From NCBI RefSeq assembly GCF_008806755.1, contig NZ_WAAU01000003.1:179411-243410 (forward strand): a DNA stretch of 64,000 bases, in the 5' to 3' direction. Within the stretch, counting starts at the first letter, position 1, and each line of letters opens with the position of its first letter. Source of the stretch: Tenacibaculum aiptasiae. Its GTDB lineage: Bacteria; Bacteroidota; Bacteroidia; Flavobacteriales; Flavobacteriaceae. Of this stretch, positions 53,235 through 61,763 are shown in pieces. The notes beneath the pieces were generated by a model. That model saw only the letters and a program-made list of their open reading frames with translations, searched no databases and was not told the origin of the DNA. Both the position numbers and the translations under genes were made by a program.

Positions 53235-53809
53235 GGTTCTATTTGTATATTTTCCCACCTCTTTTTAAAACTATTGGTCATTTTAATATAATTATCCTCA
53301 CTCATTGTGATTTTATTTGGTTTTACAAGCATATTAAAAGCATCCTTCAATCCGTATGGTGCATATATTTGGTACTCTTTTGTTTTTCGAATTCCAATTG
53401 CAAATGCTGAAAGCCAAGTTTGTATTCCGTTTTCTGTTTTATTAAATGGTTTTATCTTATTTCCGAACTTTTCCGGATACCATTCATGAACATATGCTTG
53501 ATTGGTTATATCGAGAGGGAATTTATGACTTATTAATTTTTCTATTTCTAATTGATGGACTTTTGATTGCTCCCTTTTTTCGTTTTTTGAATAGTATACG
53601 ATATCAAAATCTTTTACATTTTTAAGTGTTGATTCTCCGTTTAAATTATTCCAAATTATTTGTGTTATTGCTCCTCCTGCAACATAATAATCTTTTAATC
53701 CATACTTTGTACAAGCCTCTATTGTTTCGACTATTTCGGGACAATCTATGATTAGTGAAATTAGCTTTTCTTTAAGCAGTTTATTTTTCTGTGTGTTTAA
53801 TGTATTCAA
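53225..53809 (-). CDS. Nucleotidyltransferase-fold protein (NTP_transf_6-like)
   Basis: 194 aa. YYVAGGAITQIIWNNLNG followed by VKDFDIVYYS gives the G-G...D-x-D pattern of the NTP_transf_6 nucleotidyltransferase family. QTWLSAFAIGIRK and YGLKDAFNMLVKPNK continue the family pattern. It should transfer a nucleotide to an unknown target. The start codon and first residues (MNTLNTQK) derive from a decayed repeat A copy, so a slightly later non-ATG start cannot be excluded. Confidence 0.78.
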   Translation of the reverse strand: MNTLNTQKNKLLKEKLISLIIDCPEIVETIEACTKYGLKDYYVAGGAITQIIWNNLNGESTLKNVKDFDIVYYSKNEKREQSKVHQLEIEKLISHKFPLDITNQAYVHEWYPEKFGNKIKPFNKTENGIQTWLSAFAIGIRKTKEYQIYAPYGLKDAFNMLVKPNKITMSEDNYIKMTNSFKKRWENIQIEPWK

Positions 53810-53827
53810 TGTATGTTGATGGTGTAA
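53786..53827 (-). promoter_or_regulatory. Repeat A copy 13, decayed and absorbed into a gene start
   Basis: TACATTAA (53797-53804) remains, but the -33 triplet is TTA. The presumed ATG at 53809 lies upstream of this -7, so the copy cannot drive the gene from that start. Confidence 0.45.
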
Positions 53828-53834
53828 AGGGAGG

Positions 53835-54224
53835 TTATATTCCTACTATTTTTACAATTTCGGTTCCGTTTGTTAGTTTTTGATTCAGTCTGCAGGTGTT
53901 TACTATTTTTCCACTATAAAAAGTTTCAAATTCCATTGTGATTTTTTTGTTTTCTATTTCACAAATTACATCTCCGCTTTTTACAATGTCCCCTGGCTTA
54001 ACATACCATTTTGTTAAAATGAACCCTCTTTGGTTTCCCGTTGTTGGTAGGAAGATTGATTGGGTTTTTCCTTTTTCTAATTTGGTTTCTGTTTGGGTTG
54101 AGGTAGTTCCCTTTTTCTCCATTTCTTCTTTTGTTTTGAAGTTTGGATTGCTTTTTAAATCGTTTATAACCGTATTTCGGTTTTCATTGGAAAGAAATAG
54201 TTTACGGATTAGAGATTTTATCAT
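53835..54224 (-). CDS. Lipoyl/biotinyl-attachment-domain protein
   Basis: 129 aa. Residues about 55-128 form a lipoyl domain: GFILTKWYVKPGDIVKSGD, then ENKKITMEFE, which aligns with the TDKATME-type lipoylation site and places Lys94 as the likely modified residue; it ends GTEIVKIVG. The N-terminal 50 residues are basic and unstructured. There is no dehydrogenase or carboxylase fused or nearby. The partner enzyme is unknown. Confidence 0.8.
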   Translation of the reverse strand: MIKSLIRKLFLSNENRNTVINDLKSNPNFKTKEEMEKKGTTSTQTETKLEKGKTQSIFLPTTGNQRGFILTKWYVKPGDIVKSGDVICEIENKKITMEFETFYSGKIVNTCRLNQKLTNGTEIVKIVGI

Positions 54225-54240
54225 TTATAAGATTGATTTT

Positions 54241-54322
54241 GCAGTAAGTATAGCGTTGTATTTTGATGTTTTTTTTCAATTTTTACGAGCGTAATGTACT
54301 CAATTTATATTGATGTTTTAAA
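54241..54322 (-). promoter_or_regulatory. Repeat A copy 14, -33 element lost
   Basis: TACATTAC (54291-54298) is intact; the expected TTG position reads TTA. The 3' half retains AACGCTATACTTACTGC. Confidence 0.45.
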
Positions 54323-54437
54323 CTGATATAATAGAACTATTATATAGTATTTTTTGTTTTCAAGTTTTTATTTCAGAAAACGAATTTAGTTGTATTCATA
54401 GCAATTACAATTATACCTTGTTGATAACTAGATTTTT

Positions 54438-54893
54438 TTATTTAAAATGCATTTTCATTCCTTCGTGAGTAGCTTTAAAACCTAAGTCTTCATAGAATTT
54501 AATGGCCTTTGATCTTTTTTTATCAGATGTAAGTTGTAATAAATGAGCATTTCGTTCTTTTGCTCTATTAATTGCCCATTCAAACATTGTTTTTCCTATT
54601 CCAAGGTTTCTTTGGTCTTTTCGAATTCTAACTGCTTCTATTTGTGCTCTAATACCACCACGATAAGTCAGATATTGGATAAATGATAATTGTAAAGTTC
54701 CAATAATTTCAGAGTTTTTATTTTCGATAACAATCAGTTCTTGATTTTGGTCAGAATTTATATTTTCGAAAGCGTTAAGATATTCTGCTGGTAATGGTGT
54801 TTGAAAATCTTCTCTTGTTTTTCCTAGTTCGTCATCTGCAATCATTTCCACAATTTTTGAAACATCATTTTTTGTCGCTTTTCTAAATTTCAT
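54438..54893 (-). CDS. GNAT-family N-acetyltransferase
   Basis: 151 aa, a complete GNAT domain. QRNLGIGK (94-101) is the acetyl-CoA pyrophosphate loop (Q/RxxGxG/A). RAKERNAHLLQLTSDKKRSKAIKFYEDLGF gives the later helix and the FYxxxGF motif. It transfers an acetyl group from acetyl-CoA to an unknown amine substrate. GNATs are frequent passengers of cassette arrays. A repeat A copy lies upstream. Confidence 0.88.
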   Translation of the reverse strand: MKFRKATKNDVSKIVEMIADDELGKTREDFQTPLPAEYLNAFENINSDQNQELIVIENKNSEIIGTLQLSFIQYLTYRGGIRAQIEAVRIRKDQRNLGIGKTMFEWAINRAKERNAHLLQLTSDKKRSKAIKFYEDLGFKATHEGMKMHFK

Positions 54894-54966
54894 TATTGAG
54901 ATTAGTTTTTTAGCTTGTTGCTATCTTGTTTATATGTGGAACTTTTGCGTGTTTACAGTTAACATT

Positions 54967-55026
54967 GATGTTCCTTTTTCTTTTTTTGTAAGTCCAAAGT
55001 ACTAAATGTATGTTGGTGTTGCAAAT
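54967..55026 (-). promoter_or_regulatory. Repeat A copy 15 with intact promoter-like spacing
   Basis: Minus-strand TTG (55022-55024), 20 bp, TACTTTGG (54994-55001). The upstream side has the AACAAATCCCC block shared with other copies. Confidence 0.6.
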
Positions 55027-55047
55027 GGGGATTTGTTAGTTGTTGTT

Positions 55048-55764
55048 CTAATTTTTTGGTTTTCGTTTTTTTGAATCTAAATGTTGGTTTTTATGACGAA
55101 AACTTGTAAAACCACGGTTTGGACAAAAAGTATAGATATTATCTTGATTTCTTTTTTTTCCTTCTCCAACTGTCCATCGAAATGTAAGGCAATGATTAGG
55201 TCCGTCTAGTTCTATAATTTCTATTCTTGTTGGTCTGCGTGATGGATAGGTACGTACTTCTCCTTGTTTCCAATAGCCTAGTGGAAATTTACTTCCTAAT
55301 CCGTCATATGCTCTTTCTCCCCATTGTTTTCGTTTATCATAAATTCTAACCAGTCCATCTTTTGAATTGTTAATGGTAAAAAACGATTCTACTTTCCCTC
55401 CTCGTTTGGTGTTATATATTCTTTGATAATAGGGAATTTTATTACCTACCCATTCAATTTTTGTGTTGTTCTTTTCTGTTTTGAAAGGCCCTGTAATAGT
55501 ATATTTAGTGCATCGTTTTCCTGTTACTGGATGACAGGAAGTGGCTGTGGTAGCAACTTTTTTTAATGTTAATTTATGTTCCCCATCCCATTTAGCTCCT
55601 GTAAATAATTCCACTGGAATGAATCTTTCTTTTGTTGATTTATTATATGATTTTTTCGAATAATTCTTTTGTTCTGTATTTGTTGAAATTTTGTTTTTTG
55701 GCTTTTGTCCGAATGATATGTTACTGATACTTACTACTAGGAATACTGTTGTTAATAGCCTCAT
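55048..55764 (-). CDS. Secreted protein of unknown function
   Basis: 238 aa with a signal peptide (LLTTVFLVVSISNISFGQ). The mature protein is basic with repeated Trp/Gly strands (KIEWVGNKIPYYQRIY; GEVRTYPSRRPTRIEI) and four Cys that could form disulfides. No family was recognised. It is the first gene on the high-coordinate side of repeat A copy 15. Confidence 0.6.
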   Translation of the reverse strand: MRLLTTVFLVVSISNISFGQKPKNKISTNTEQKNYSKKSYNKSTKERFIPVELFTGAKWDGEHKLTLKKVATTATSCHPVTGKRCTKYTITGPFKTEKNNTKIEWVGNKIPYYQRIYNTKRGGKVESFFTINNSKDGLVRIYDKRKQWGERAYDGLGSKFPLGYWKQGEVRTYPSRRPTRIEIIELDGPNHCLTFRWTVGEGKKRNQDNIYTFCPNRGFTSFRHKNQHLDSKKRKPKN

Positions 55765-56100
55765 TTTATTACTTTTTTAATTTAAAAGTTCAATATTAAA
55801 TATGTGAAGCTTTTAAAAAAAAGAGATGTAGTCAACTGTAGAATTCATGTTATGAAATGCTGTTTTGGTGGTTGTTTAATGTGTATTGGTAATTTAAGAA
55901 TAATGTTATCAAATACTAGTATTGTATTATGAAATTATAAAGGAGGAGGTATGTTTGATATTTTAGTTAAAATTAAATGGGTAATATTGGTTTTGTATAT
56001 GAAATGTAGTTAATTTAATGTTCTATTGTTTTCAGTTTAAGAATAAAGTAAGCAGAAAGCACAAACTTTGTAGTTTGCACTTAACTGCTATTTTTATATA
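55765..56100. other. 336-bp gap with one gene-tail duplicate
   Basis: At 55925-55990 it repeats the 3' end of the 57634 gene and about 10 bp beyond it (minus-strand LILTKISNIPPPL then stop). The rest is AT-rich, without recognisable genes or repeat A. Confidence 0.65.
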
Positions 56101-56325
56101 CTATGTTGTGAGTTTTTTTCTTTTCCTCTTAAAGTTAGTCAAAAGATATCTTAATAAATAAATAATGCTTCCAAACGGGAATATTACTATCATTATTATC
56201 CATAAAAAGACTGAAATACCTTTTTCTTTTTTTAAACAAAGAACTAAACTTGTAATTAATAAAATACAATATATAATACTGAGTGTTAAAAATTCTTTAG
56301 GTGCTAGTATGCTGTTTGCTATCAT
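56101..56325 (-). CDS. Small PLDc_N-like membrane protein
   Basis: 74 aa from MIANSILAP (56325), 11 bp after the previous stop. A longer frame from 56409 overlaps the neighbouring gene and is less likely. Two hydrophobic segments (about 9-27 and 35-57) with VFLWIIMIVIFPFGSIIYLL match the PLDc_N small membrane-protein pattern. A basic tail (KRKRKKL) marks the cytoplasmic end. Function unknown. Confidence 0.6.
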   Translation of the reverse strand: MIANSILAPKEFLTLSIIYCILLITSLVLCLKKEKGISVFLWIIMIVIFPFGSIIYLLRYLLTNFKRKRKKLTT

Positions 56326-56335
56326 AATATTAACT

Positions 56336-56731
56336 TTAATTACAACAAACAGCTTGTGAAGATAAACACATATGTTGTCCCCAAGCACAACTAGTATTAA
56401 TACCTCCAATTTTAGAACAACCCCCTAATTCTCCAGTCACTATTTCATATGCTGCTTCTTGGTCAACATTTGTTTCTGAAACACTTTGATTGCCCCCAAA
56501 ACTATACACATAATAAGTATTCCAAAAACTACAAGCCTGTTTTAATGGTAGTGTTTTATGTATTATTGCTTCTGTATTTACAAGCGTGACTCTATTTTGT
56601 GTAATTTCATTAAAATATAAAAGCAAAATTGATAGTTCATTTACCTTTATAATTTCTTTAGTGTTAGTAGTATAAAAAGGCTCATTATTTTGATTAGTTT
56701 TAGAAAGTTTTTTCATTTTAAGGTAAATCAT
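56336..56731 (-). CDS. Chimeric gene: start and short segment of the JAMM lipoprotein joined to a Cys-rich tail
   Basis: 131 aa. The 5' flank and residues about 7-30 (KKLSKTNQNNEPFY...) match the flank and residues 61-87 of the 58307 protein, but that protein's lipoprotein signal is missing, as if deleted between two AAAGTTTTTT-type short repeats. The remaining 100 residues are different and end in a Cys-rich tail (ELGGCSKIGGINTSC, then five further residues, MCLSSQAVCCN). It has no signal peptide now. It could be a degenerate copy or a newly formed gene; expression is uncertain. Confidence 0.5.
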   Translation of the reverse strand: MIYLKMKKLSKTNQNNEPFYTTNTKEIIKVNELSILLLYFNEITQNRVTLVNTEAIIHKTLPLKQACSFWNTYYVYSFGGNQSVSETNVDQEAAYEIVTGELGGCSKIGGINTSCAWGQHMCLSSQAVCCN

Positions 56732-56877
56732 TAGTTATTTAGATATTAGCAATATGAATTGTAACGGTAACGTATAAGCATAGTAAGGGATTGATAAGCG
56801 ATTAGTTTCGGTTTAAACTACTTTTGATTTTAGCCTTTTAGCCCTTATTATAGTTATACAATGTTGTGGTTTCGTAT

Positions 56878-57303
56878 TTATTTCAAATCAGAATCATTAA
56901 TCTCCAATATCTTTTTTATCCAAAGATTATTTTCAACATATTCTTGCCAATTATCTTTAAAGTTATATCCTTCTTTTTCTAACTTTTGGTAAAACCATTT
57001 CGTTCTTGAGAAAAACACCATATTTAGGAAATCTATATGTGAAGCACCTTCAAACCATATTTTATCAATTTTTTCGATACATTCGTTTAATGGCAAATCA
57101 AAATATTCATAAGTTTCGGTACTTCCTACTCGTAATATTTTTTTTGATAAAAGAATTTTGATAATATTAAGAACTTTGCTTTTAATTTCTTGTTCTTTTA
57201 AATTTGGATAAAACTCTTTCACGTTTTCTATAAAACTATATAAATATTCAAAATGACAGGAATTATCGATTATCATAGATTGTATTTTTTCTATTTCAGT
57301 CAT
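56878..57303 (-). CDS. Immunity-like helical protein
   Basis: 141 aa, soluble, acidic, helical (YLYSFIENVKEFYPNLKEQEI; GASHIDFLNMVFFSRTKWFY). It lies between the chimeric gene and the frameshifted JAMM fragment, so it could be a cognate or orphan immunity gene of that locus. That is inference from position. No family was recognised. Confidence 0.55.
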   Translation of the reverse strand: MTEIEKIQSMIIDNSCHFEYLYSFIENVKEFYPNLKEQEIKSKVLNIIKILLSKKILRVGSTETYEYFDLPLNECIEKIDKIWFEGASHIDFLNMVFFSRTKWFYQKLEKEGYNFKDNWQEYVENNLWIKKILEINDSDLK

Positions 57304-57466
57304 TATTTTATGAATTTTAATTCTCTTGTTTTGCCCAAATTGAAGGGAATTTTAAATCAATGTTAGCAACTAAATTAGCTGTACCTGAATTATCAAAATT
57401 TCTAAATGTAATATAATTTCCGATATGATATCTGCAACTTTAATTTTTGATTCAATTCGCTTCTTT

Positions 57467-57618
57467 CTTCCATCTTGTAAACCGTCCAAATAATCATCTC
57501 CCAGCCTGATAAAATCTTTTTTGTTTCTAATATGAATAGCGTAAATGGTGTTTTGTGCTGTTGTAACAGAAAAACAAAATCACTATGGTTTTTAACGTGA
57601 TTATGAATAAAACCATGC
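57467..57618 (-). pseudogene. Frameshifted fragment of the JAMM lipoprotein gene
   Basis: This repeats 58545-58690 and part of 58757-58780 of the adjacent intact gene with few substitutions. About 90 bp that would encode the SxxD half of the motif are deleted, and one base is lost in the FVFAVTT segment. The GFIHNH histidines remain. It has no start codon and lies in the 57304-57633 gap. Confidence 0.75.
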
Positions 57619-57633
57619 TGCTGTACTATGAAA

Positions 57634-58290
57634 TTATAAAGGAGGAGGGGTGTTCGATATTTTAGTTAAAATTAAATTGGTAGGAATACTGAAATTATAA
57701 TTATCCGGTTCGATTTTACCAGAAGTATGTATTACAATACCTTCAAAATTATTAATTAGTTTTAAGGACATTTTTAAGGGTTGTGTTGAATTAGTAATTT
57801 TCAATTCGGCATCTGCTCTTTTACCTTCACTTATAGAGCCATCAGAATTTTTTCCTTTAATACCATAGTCTATAAATCTAGCACTTGTAATTGTTAAACC
57901 GTTAAAAGTAAAACCAAAAAAAGGCCCATATTGCTTTTTATTAGGAACTAGAGGATTTAATAACCATTTTTTAGAATTAATTTTTACAATTCCGTTTTCT
58001 TTATATATATAATATCCCATAATACCATCTTGAAATTGAAGCCCTTGAGGACCATATAAACCATTAGGTACTTTATCTAATTTATATAAATACAGAGTAA
58101 ATTCTTTAATTCCTTGTTTAGCTTTCCAGATTCCTATAAAAGGATTTCTAATATTGTTTATATCTTTAGTATATATAGGAGGCTTGGGGTCTTCTATTGT
58201 ACCGTAAGGACCTTCTATAGGATATATAGTTTGAGCTTTACAGTTTATACTTATTATAGAGATAGTTAATAATAAAAATAAATTTTTCAT
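57634..58290 (-). CDS. DUF6705-like lipoprotein
   Basis: 218 aa with Cys17 lipobox (IISINCKAQ). The mature part has a Pro-rich start (GPYGTIEDPKPP), then NPFIGIWKAKQGIKEFTLYLYK, a lipocalin-like first strand, and an all-beta remainder ending NTPPPL. It resembles DUF6705 of flavobacteria. It lies 16 bp after the JAMM lipoprotein gene, so the two are probably co-transcribed. Its last 45 bp are duplicated at 55925-55990. Confidence 0.65.
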   Translation of the reverse strand: MKNLFLLLTISIISINCKAQTIYPIEGPYGTIEDPKPPIYTKDINNIRNPFIGIWKAKQGIKEFTLYLYKLDKVPNGLYGPQGLQFQDGIMGYYIYKENGIVKINSKKWLLNPLVPNKKQYGPFFGFTFNGLTITSARFIDYGIKGKNSDGSISEGKRADAELKITNSTQPLKMSLKLINNFEGIVIHTSGKIEPDNYNFSIPTNLILTKISNTPPPL

Positions 58291-58306
58291 AGTTTTTAGT
58301 TTTCAA

Positions 58307-59839
58307 TTAATTACAAGGAGTTATTGAGGTATTTTTAGTTTTAGGGTTATATTTAATTTTAGACCACTTATTAAAGTTGGTATTTGTCTTATATAGTTCT
58401 AAACCAGTATCTCCTTGGCCGCCTCCAAAAAACAGCATTTTTGTAAAATGCTTTTCATTTAAGGTATTACTATTAATGTTTTTAATGCCTTTATGAAAAT
58501 AAACGCTATCTATACCACCATATATAAAAGGTAAAAAATCGTTACTTCCATCTTGTAAACCGTCCAAATAATCATCTCCAAACCTGATAAAATCTTTTTT
58601 GTTTCTAATATGAATAGCGTAAATGGTGTTTTGTGCTGTTGTAACTGCAAAAACAAAGTTACTATGGTCATTGATATTATTATTTTTTAATAATAGATAT
58701 AAGCTGTATAAATCTTTAGGGCTAAAAACAGATAAATCTTTGTTGTTATTTGAATCATAATGATTATGTATAAAACCGTCTATTTTGTATCCATTTTTTA
58801 TAGTAAAATTTATCCCTAATTTTTCAGGTATACCTATTTTAATATTATAATTATATTCATTATTAGAGAGTTTCATTATATACCCTGTTTCATAATTATC
58901 TGTTTTAGTTTTATTAAGCAAGTCTTTAAGTTTGTCTTTGAACTTTTTATTTTGGGCTAGTTTTTTAAAATTTTTACAAGGGTTAATTAAATGGCTAATA
59001 TCTGTAGGAATAAAAGCTACATCTCCATTTTCTGTAGGACAGTTGTTATTATTTTTCATAAGTACAACAACATCAAGTTTTCCATTGGAGCATGAAGTAA
59101 CTTTAGTTATAGATGCTCTATCACTACCTTCTCCCTTACAATTTTCTCCAGGTAAATGATTTCCTCCTGCAGTACATCTTCTTACATGTAAAGTAGTAGT
59201 ACAAACAGGTGCACTACCAGAAATTGAACCTCCTCCTAATGTAATGTCATTATCATTTGGAGAACTACTTACACCGTTAGAGTTATTAGGAGAAATGTTA
59301 TCTGATGGATTAAAATCTTGAGGGTCGCAATTCCCTAACTTGCTTTGTAAGTTATTATTAAAATTTTCTAAATAGAACTTATAAAGTTTTCCTTTAAAAA
59401 ATGCTAAATCAAAATTATGTTCTTTAAAAATAGGATATTGCTCTGGAGCACAAACATATTTTCTTATATATGGTTTAGCTTTTTTACCATTTTTATCTTC
59501 AGGTATAATCAGATTATAAAAAGTGAATTTATTTGCTGTTGGAACATTTAAGAAAAAACTATAATTACTGTAACCATCAGCATCTTTTACCTTTATAATT
59601 TCTTTAGTGTTAATAGTATAAAAAGGCTCATTATTTTGATTAGTTTTAGAAAGTTTTTTATTTATACTTTGTATTTCAAGCTTTAGTTTAGGAAATTCAA
59701 TTATGTTAACAAATTCGTATGTTCCCTTATAAGAATTTATATTATTTGTGGGAGTAATAAGTATTTGATCTTTATTACAAGCAGAACAAAAAATTAATAA
59801 TAGAAATAATTTTAGGTAGTTTATTTTTCTCTTTTTCAT
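58307..59839 (-). CDS. Lipoprotein with C-terminal JAMM-like metalloprotease domain
   Basis: 510 aa with lipobox Cys21 (FCSACNKD). Residues 40-160 are a beta-rich domain, 170-210 a Ser/Asn-rich linker, and 213-250 a Cys-rich segment. Residues about 280-440 contain GFIHNH with His358 and His360 followed by SPKD (Ser373, Asp376), the HxH...SxxD arrangement of JAMM/JAB metalloproteases, and FVFAVTTAQNTIYAIHI as the following strands. The active enzyme would be a zinc peptidase or isopeptidase on the cell surface. A toxin-like role is possible. Fragments of this gene lie nearby at 56641-56731 and 57467-57618. Confidence 0.72.
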   Translation of the reverse strand: MKKRKINYLKLFLLLIFCSACNKDQILITPTNNINSYKGTYEFVNIIEFPKLKLEIQSINKKLSKTNQNNEPFYTINTKEIIKVKDADGYSNYSFFLNVPTANKFTFYNLIIPEDKNGKKAKPYIRKYVCAPEQYPIFKEHNFDLAFFKGKLYKFYLENFNNNLQSKLGNCDPQDFNPSDNISPNNSNGVSSSPNDNDITLGGGSISGSAPVCTTTLHVRRCTAGGNHLPGENCKGEGSDRASITKVTSCSNGKLDVVVLMKNNNNCPTENGDVAFIPTDISHLINPCKNFKKLAQNKKFKDKLKDLLNKTKTDNYETGYIMKLSNNEYNYNIKIGIPEKLGINFTIKNGYKIDGFIHNHYDSNNNKDLSVFSPKDLYSLYLLLKNNNINDHSNFVFAVTTAQNTIYAIHIRNKKDFIRFGDDYLDGLQDGSNDFLPFIYGGIDSVYFHKGIKNINSNTLNEKHFTKMLFFGGGQGDTGLELYKTNTNFNKWSKIKYNPKTKNTSITPCN

Positions 59840-60131
59840 AGATGTTAAAAGTTTTTTTCATTTTAAGGTAAATCACTAGTTATTTAGATATCAGCAATAT
59901 GAACTGTAACTTACTTATAATGAGAGCTATTTTCTTTATTAAGGTATCTAAAAAAGAGGTTTTTACATAGGTAAAATGAATAAACGGTAACTATGATGTA
60001 ATAAACGGTTAGATTTTTTGTTTTATCGGTTTAAAACAAGTTTTATGAGTTAATTTAAAAAGAATAGTTTTATTCTTGTTAAAACATGATAGTACTAAAA
60101 TGTAAGTTTTAAACATTACTATTTAGTATAA

Positions 60132-60794
60132 TTATAACAAACCAAAGTATATACATATGAGTGCTATGGTATCAAAAAAACCATGTACTGCTATAATAAA
60201 CCATAAATCGTATTTACGTAAGTAATATATGAGTGCTAAGAGTGCTCCTACTGTTCCTGCAACTATTTGGCCAGTAATTCCTTGATAACTGTGCATAAAG
60301 CCAAAAAAACAAGCTAAAAGAATAATATTAGGGGCAATGCTTATTTTGCTTTCTCCAAAGAATTTTACAAATTGTCGCATGAAATAACCACGAAAGATAA
60401 TTTCTTCTCCAAATCCGGCCGTTGCCCACACTAATAATAAAGCTATTAAACAGGCTGGAAGATTTCCTTTTAATTGATCAAAAGCTGAATAATCTATTGG
60501 TGCTTCTGTAAGTTTTGTAATTCCAGGAACTAATATAAATATATAGAAAATAAAGAGTGCTAGTGCAACTAATGGTGCTAGTATAAAGATGTTTTTGGTG
60601 GTAAATTTTTTGCGTTGAAAACCAAGTTCTAAAAATGCTTCTTTTTTATATTCTATATAGTTTGCTATAATAATTAAAATTGAAATAACGATGTTTTCTA
60701 TGTAACCTATACTAATAGGACCAAACCATAAAGTGCAGATAATTGTAATGGTAATTAATGGGATTAATGTTTGTTTTAAGGTGATTTTGTTCAT
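60132..60794 (-). CDS. CPBP-family intramembrane metalloprotease
   Basis: 220 aa from MNKITLKQT (60794). The frame extends 42 codons further to 60920 and overlaps the preceding gene, but that part lacks family similarity. Eight hydrophobic segments carry the CPBP motifs: GEEIIFRG (Glu130, Glu131, Arg135), FGFMHSY (His168) and AVHGFFD (His204). These enzymes cleave membrane or peptide substrates; some give bacteriocin self-immunity. It is directly downstream of a LytTR regulator. Confidence 0.85.
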   Translation of the reverse strand: MNKITLKQTLIPLITITIICTLWFGPISIGYIENIVISILIIIANYIEYKKEAFLELGFQRKKFTTKNIFILAPLVALALFIFYIFILVPGITKLTEAPIDYSAFDQLKGNLPACLIALLLVWATAGFGEEIIFRGYFMRQFVKFFGESKISIAPNIILLACFFGFMHSYQGITGQIVAGTVGALLALIYYLRKYDLWFIIAVHGFFDTIALICIYFGLL

Positions 60795-60907
60795 TGTTTT
60801 GAGTTTTAAATTCGAAACGAAATAATGAACTAATTTTTTGAAATCCCTTTTAAATACTGATGTTTTTGCTGAGTGGTCGTGAATTTTTACTGAATAGTCG
60901 ATATCTT

Positions 60908-61747
60908 TTATTGATACCAATTTAAAAATGCTTTTCGTTTGTAACGACTGATATTAATTTCGGCTATTGCATCATTTTCAAATGTTGTTTTTAACTTAAT
61001 TAGCAACTTACCATTTTCAATTTTTTTAACTAAATCTACTGCATTTTTATGAATGATAATTTTACGATTGGCTCTAAAAAATAACTGGTCGTTTATTTTT
61101 TCCTCTAGTTCATTTAATGTAAAATCGGTATTAATTGTTGTTCCATCATTTTGTACTGCAAAAACAATTTTATTTTCAATATAAAAACATCTAATATTTT
61201 CATAAGTAAGCTTTGTTATTTTTGTGGCATTTTCTATAGTTATTTCTGCATCTTTTAAAGAAAACTTATATAAACTATAGATGTCTTGTGCGTAGAATAA
61301 GCTGATGAAAATAAAACATATTAGTAAGGTGATTAGTAATCCGATTAATAAATAATAAAATACTCCTATTTGTCCTACTGCAATTATATTTAAAAGGATA
61401 TTTACAGGTATATACATGATTGCTATATACCCTAGTGTTGAAATTATAAACCGGGCTATAGTTTTTATATCTACCTTTTTTGAGAAATGTTTTTTCTTAT
61501 AATATTTGAAATTAAAGTCTGCTATGATTCCAATAAGAATTGATAAAATAATTGTTGAAAGAAACCCTTCTATAGGAAACCTATACGATTCACTAGTTGG
61601 AAAACTTTCGCGTTTAGCTAAATGATTTACAACTAAAGAGAAAAAAATTAATATGGTTACCTTCTGAAACCAATACCATGTAGTACTATTGATAAATTTA
61701 TGCCATACTGTTTTTATTGTATTCTTGGTTGGTTGTATAAAACTCAT
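60908..61747 (-). CDS. Membrane-bound LytTR transcription factor
   Basis: 279 aa. Four hydrophobic segments (about 26-45, 62-82, 104-125, 128-155) are followed by a LytTR DNA-binding domain (about 170-279): ENIRCFYIENKIVFAVQNDGT, then LFFRANRKIIIHKNAV and SRYKRKAFLNWYQ at the end. It is a sensor-less membrane regulator of a type common in Bacteroidota. Its stop codon is followed by the CPBP protease gene, so it may control or be controlled by that protease. Confidence 0.85.
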   Translation of the reverse strand: MSFIQPTKNTIKTVWHKFINSTTWYWFQKVTILIFFSLVVNHLAKRESFPTSESYRFPIEGFLSTIILSILIGIIADFNFKYYKKKHFSKKVDIKTIARFIISTLGYIAIMYIPVNILLNIIAVGQIGVFYYLLIGLLITLLICFIFISLFYAQDIYSLYKFSLKDAEITIENATKITKLTYENIRCFYIENKIVFAVQNDGTTINTDFTLNELEEKINDQLFFRANRKIIIHKNAVDLVKKIENGKLLIKLKTTFENDAIAEINISRYKRKAFLNWYQ

Positions 61748-61763
61748 GGATTAGAAGATTGTT

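Noticed and set aside
60795..60920. N-terminal extension of the CPBP protease
   Set aside because: The 42 codons overlap the LytTR gene and precede a good start with an immediate membrane segment.
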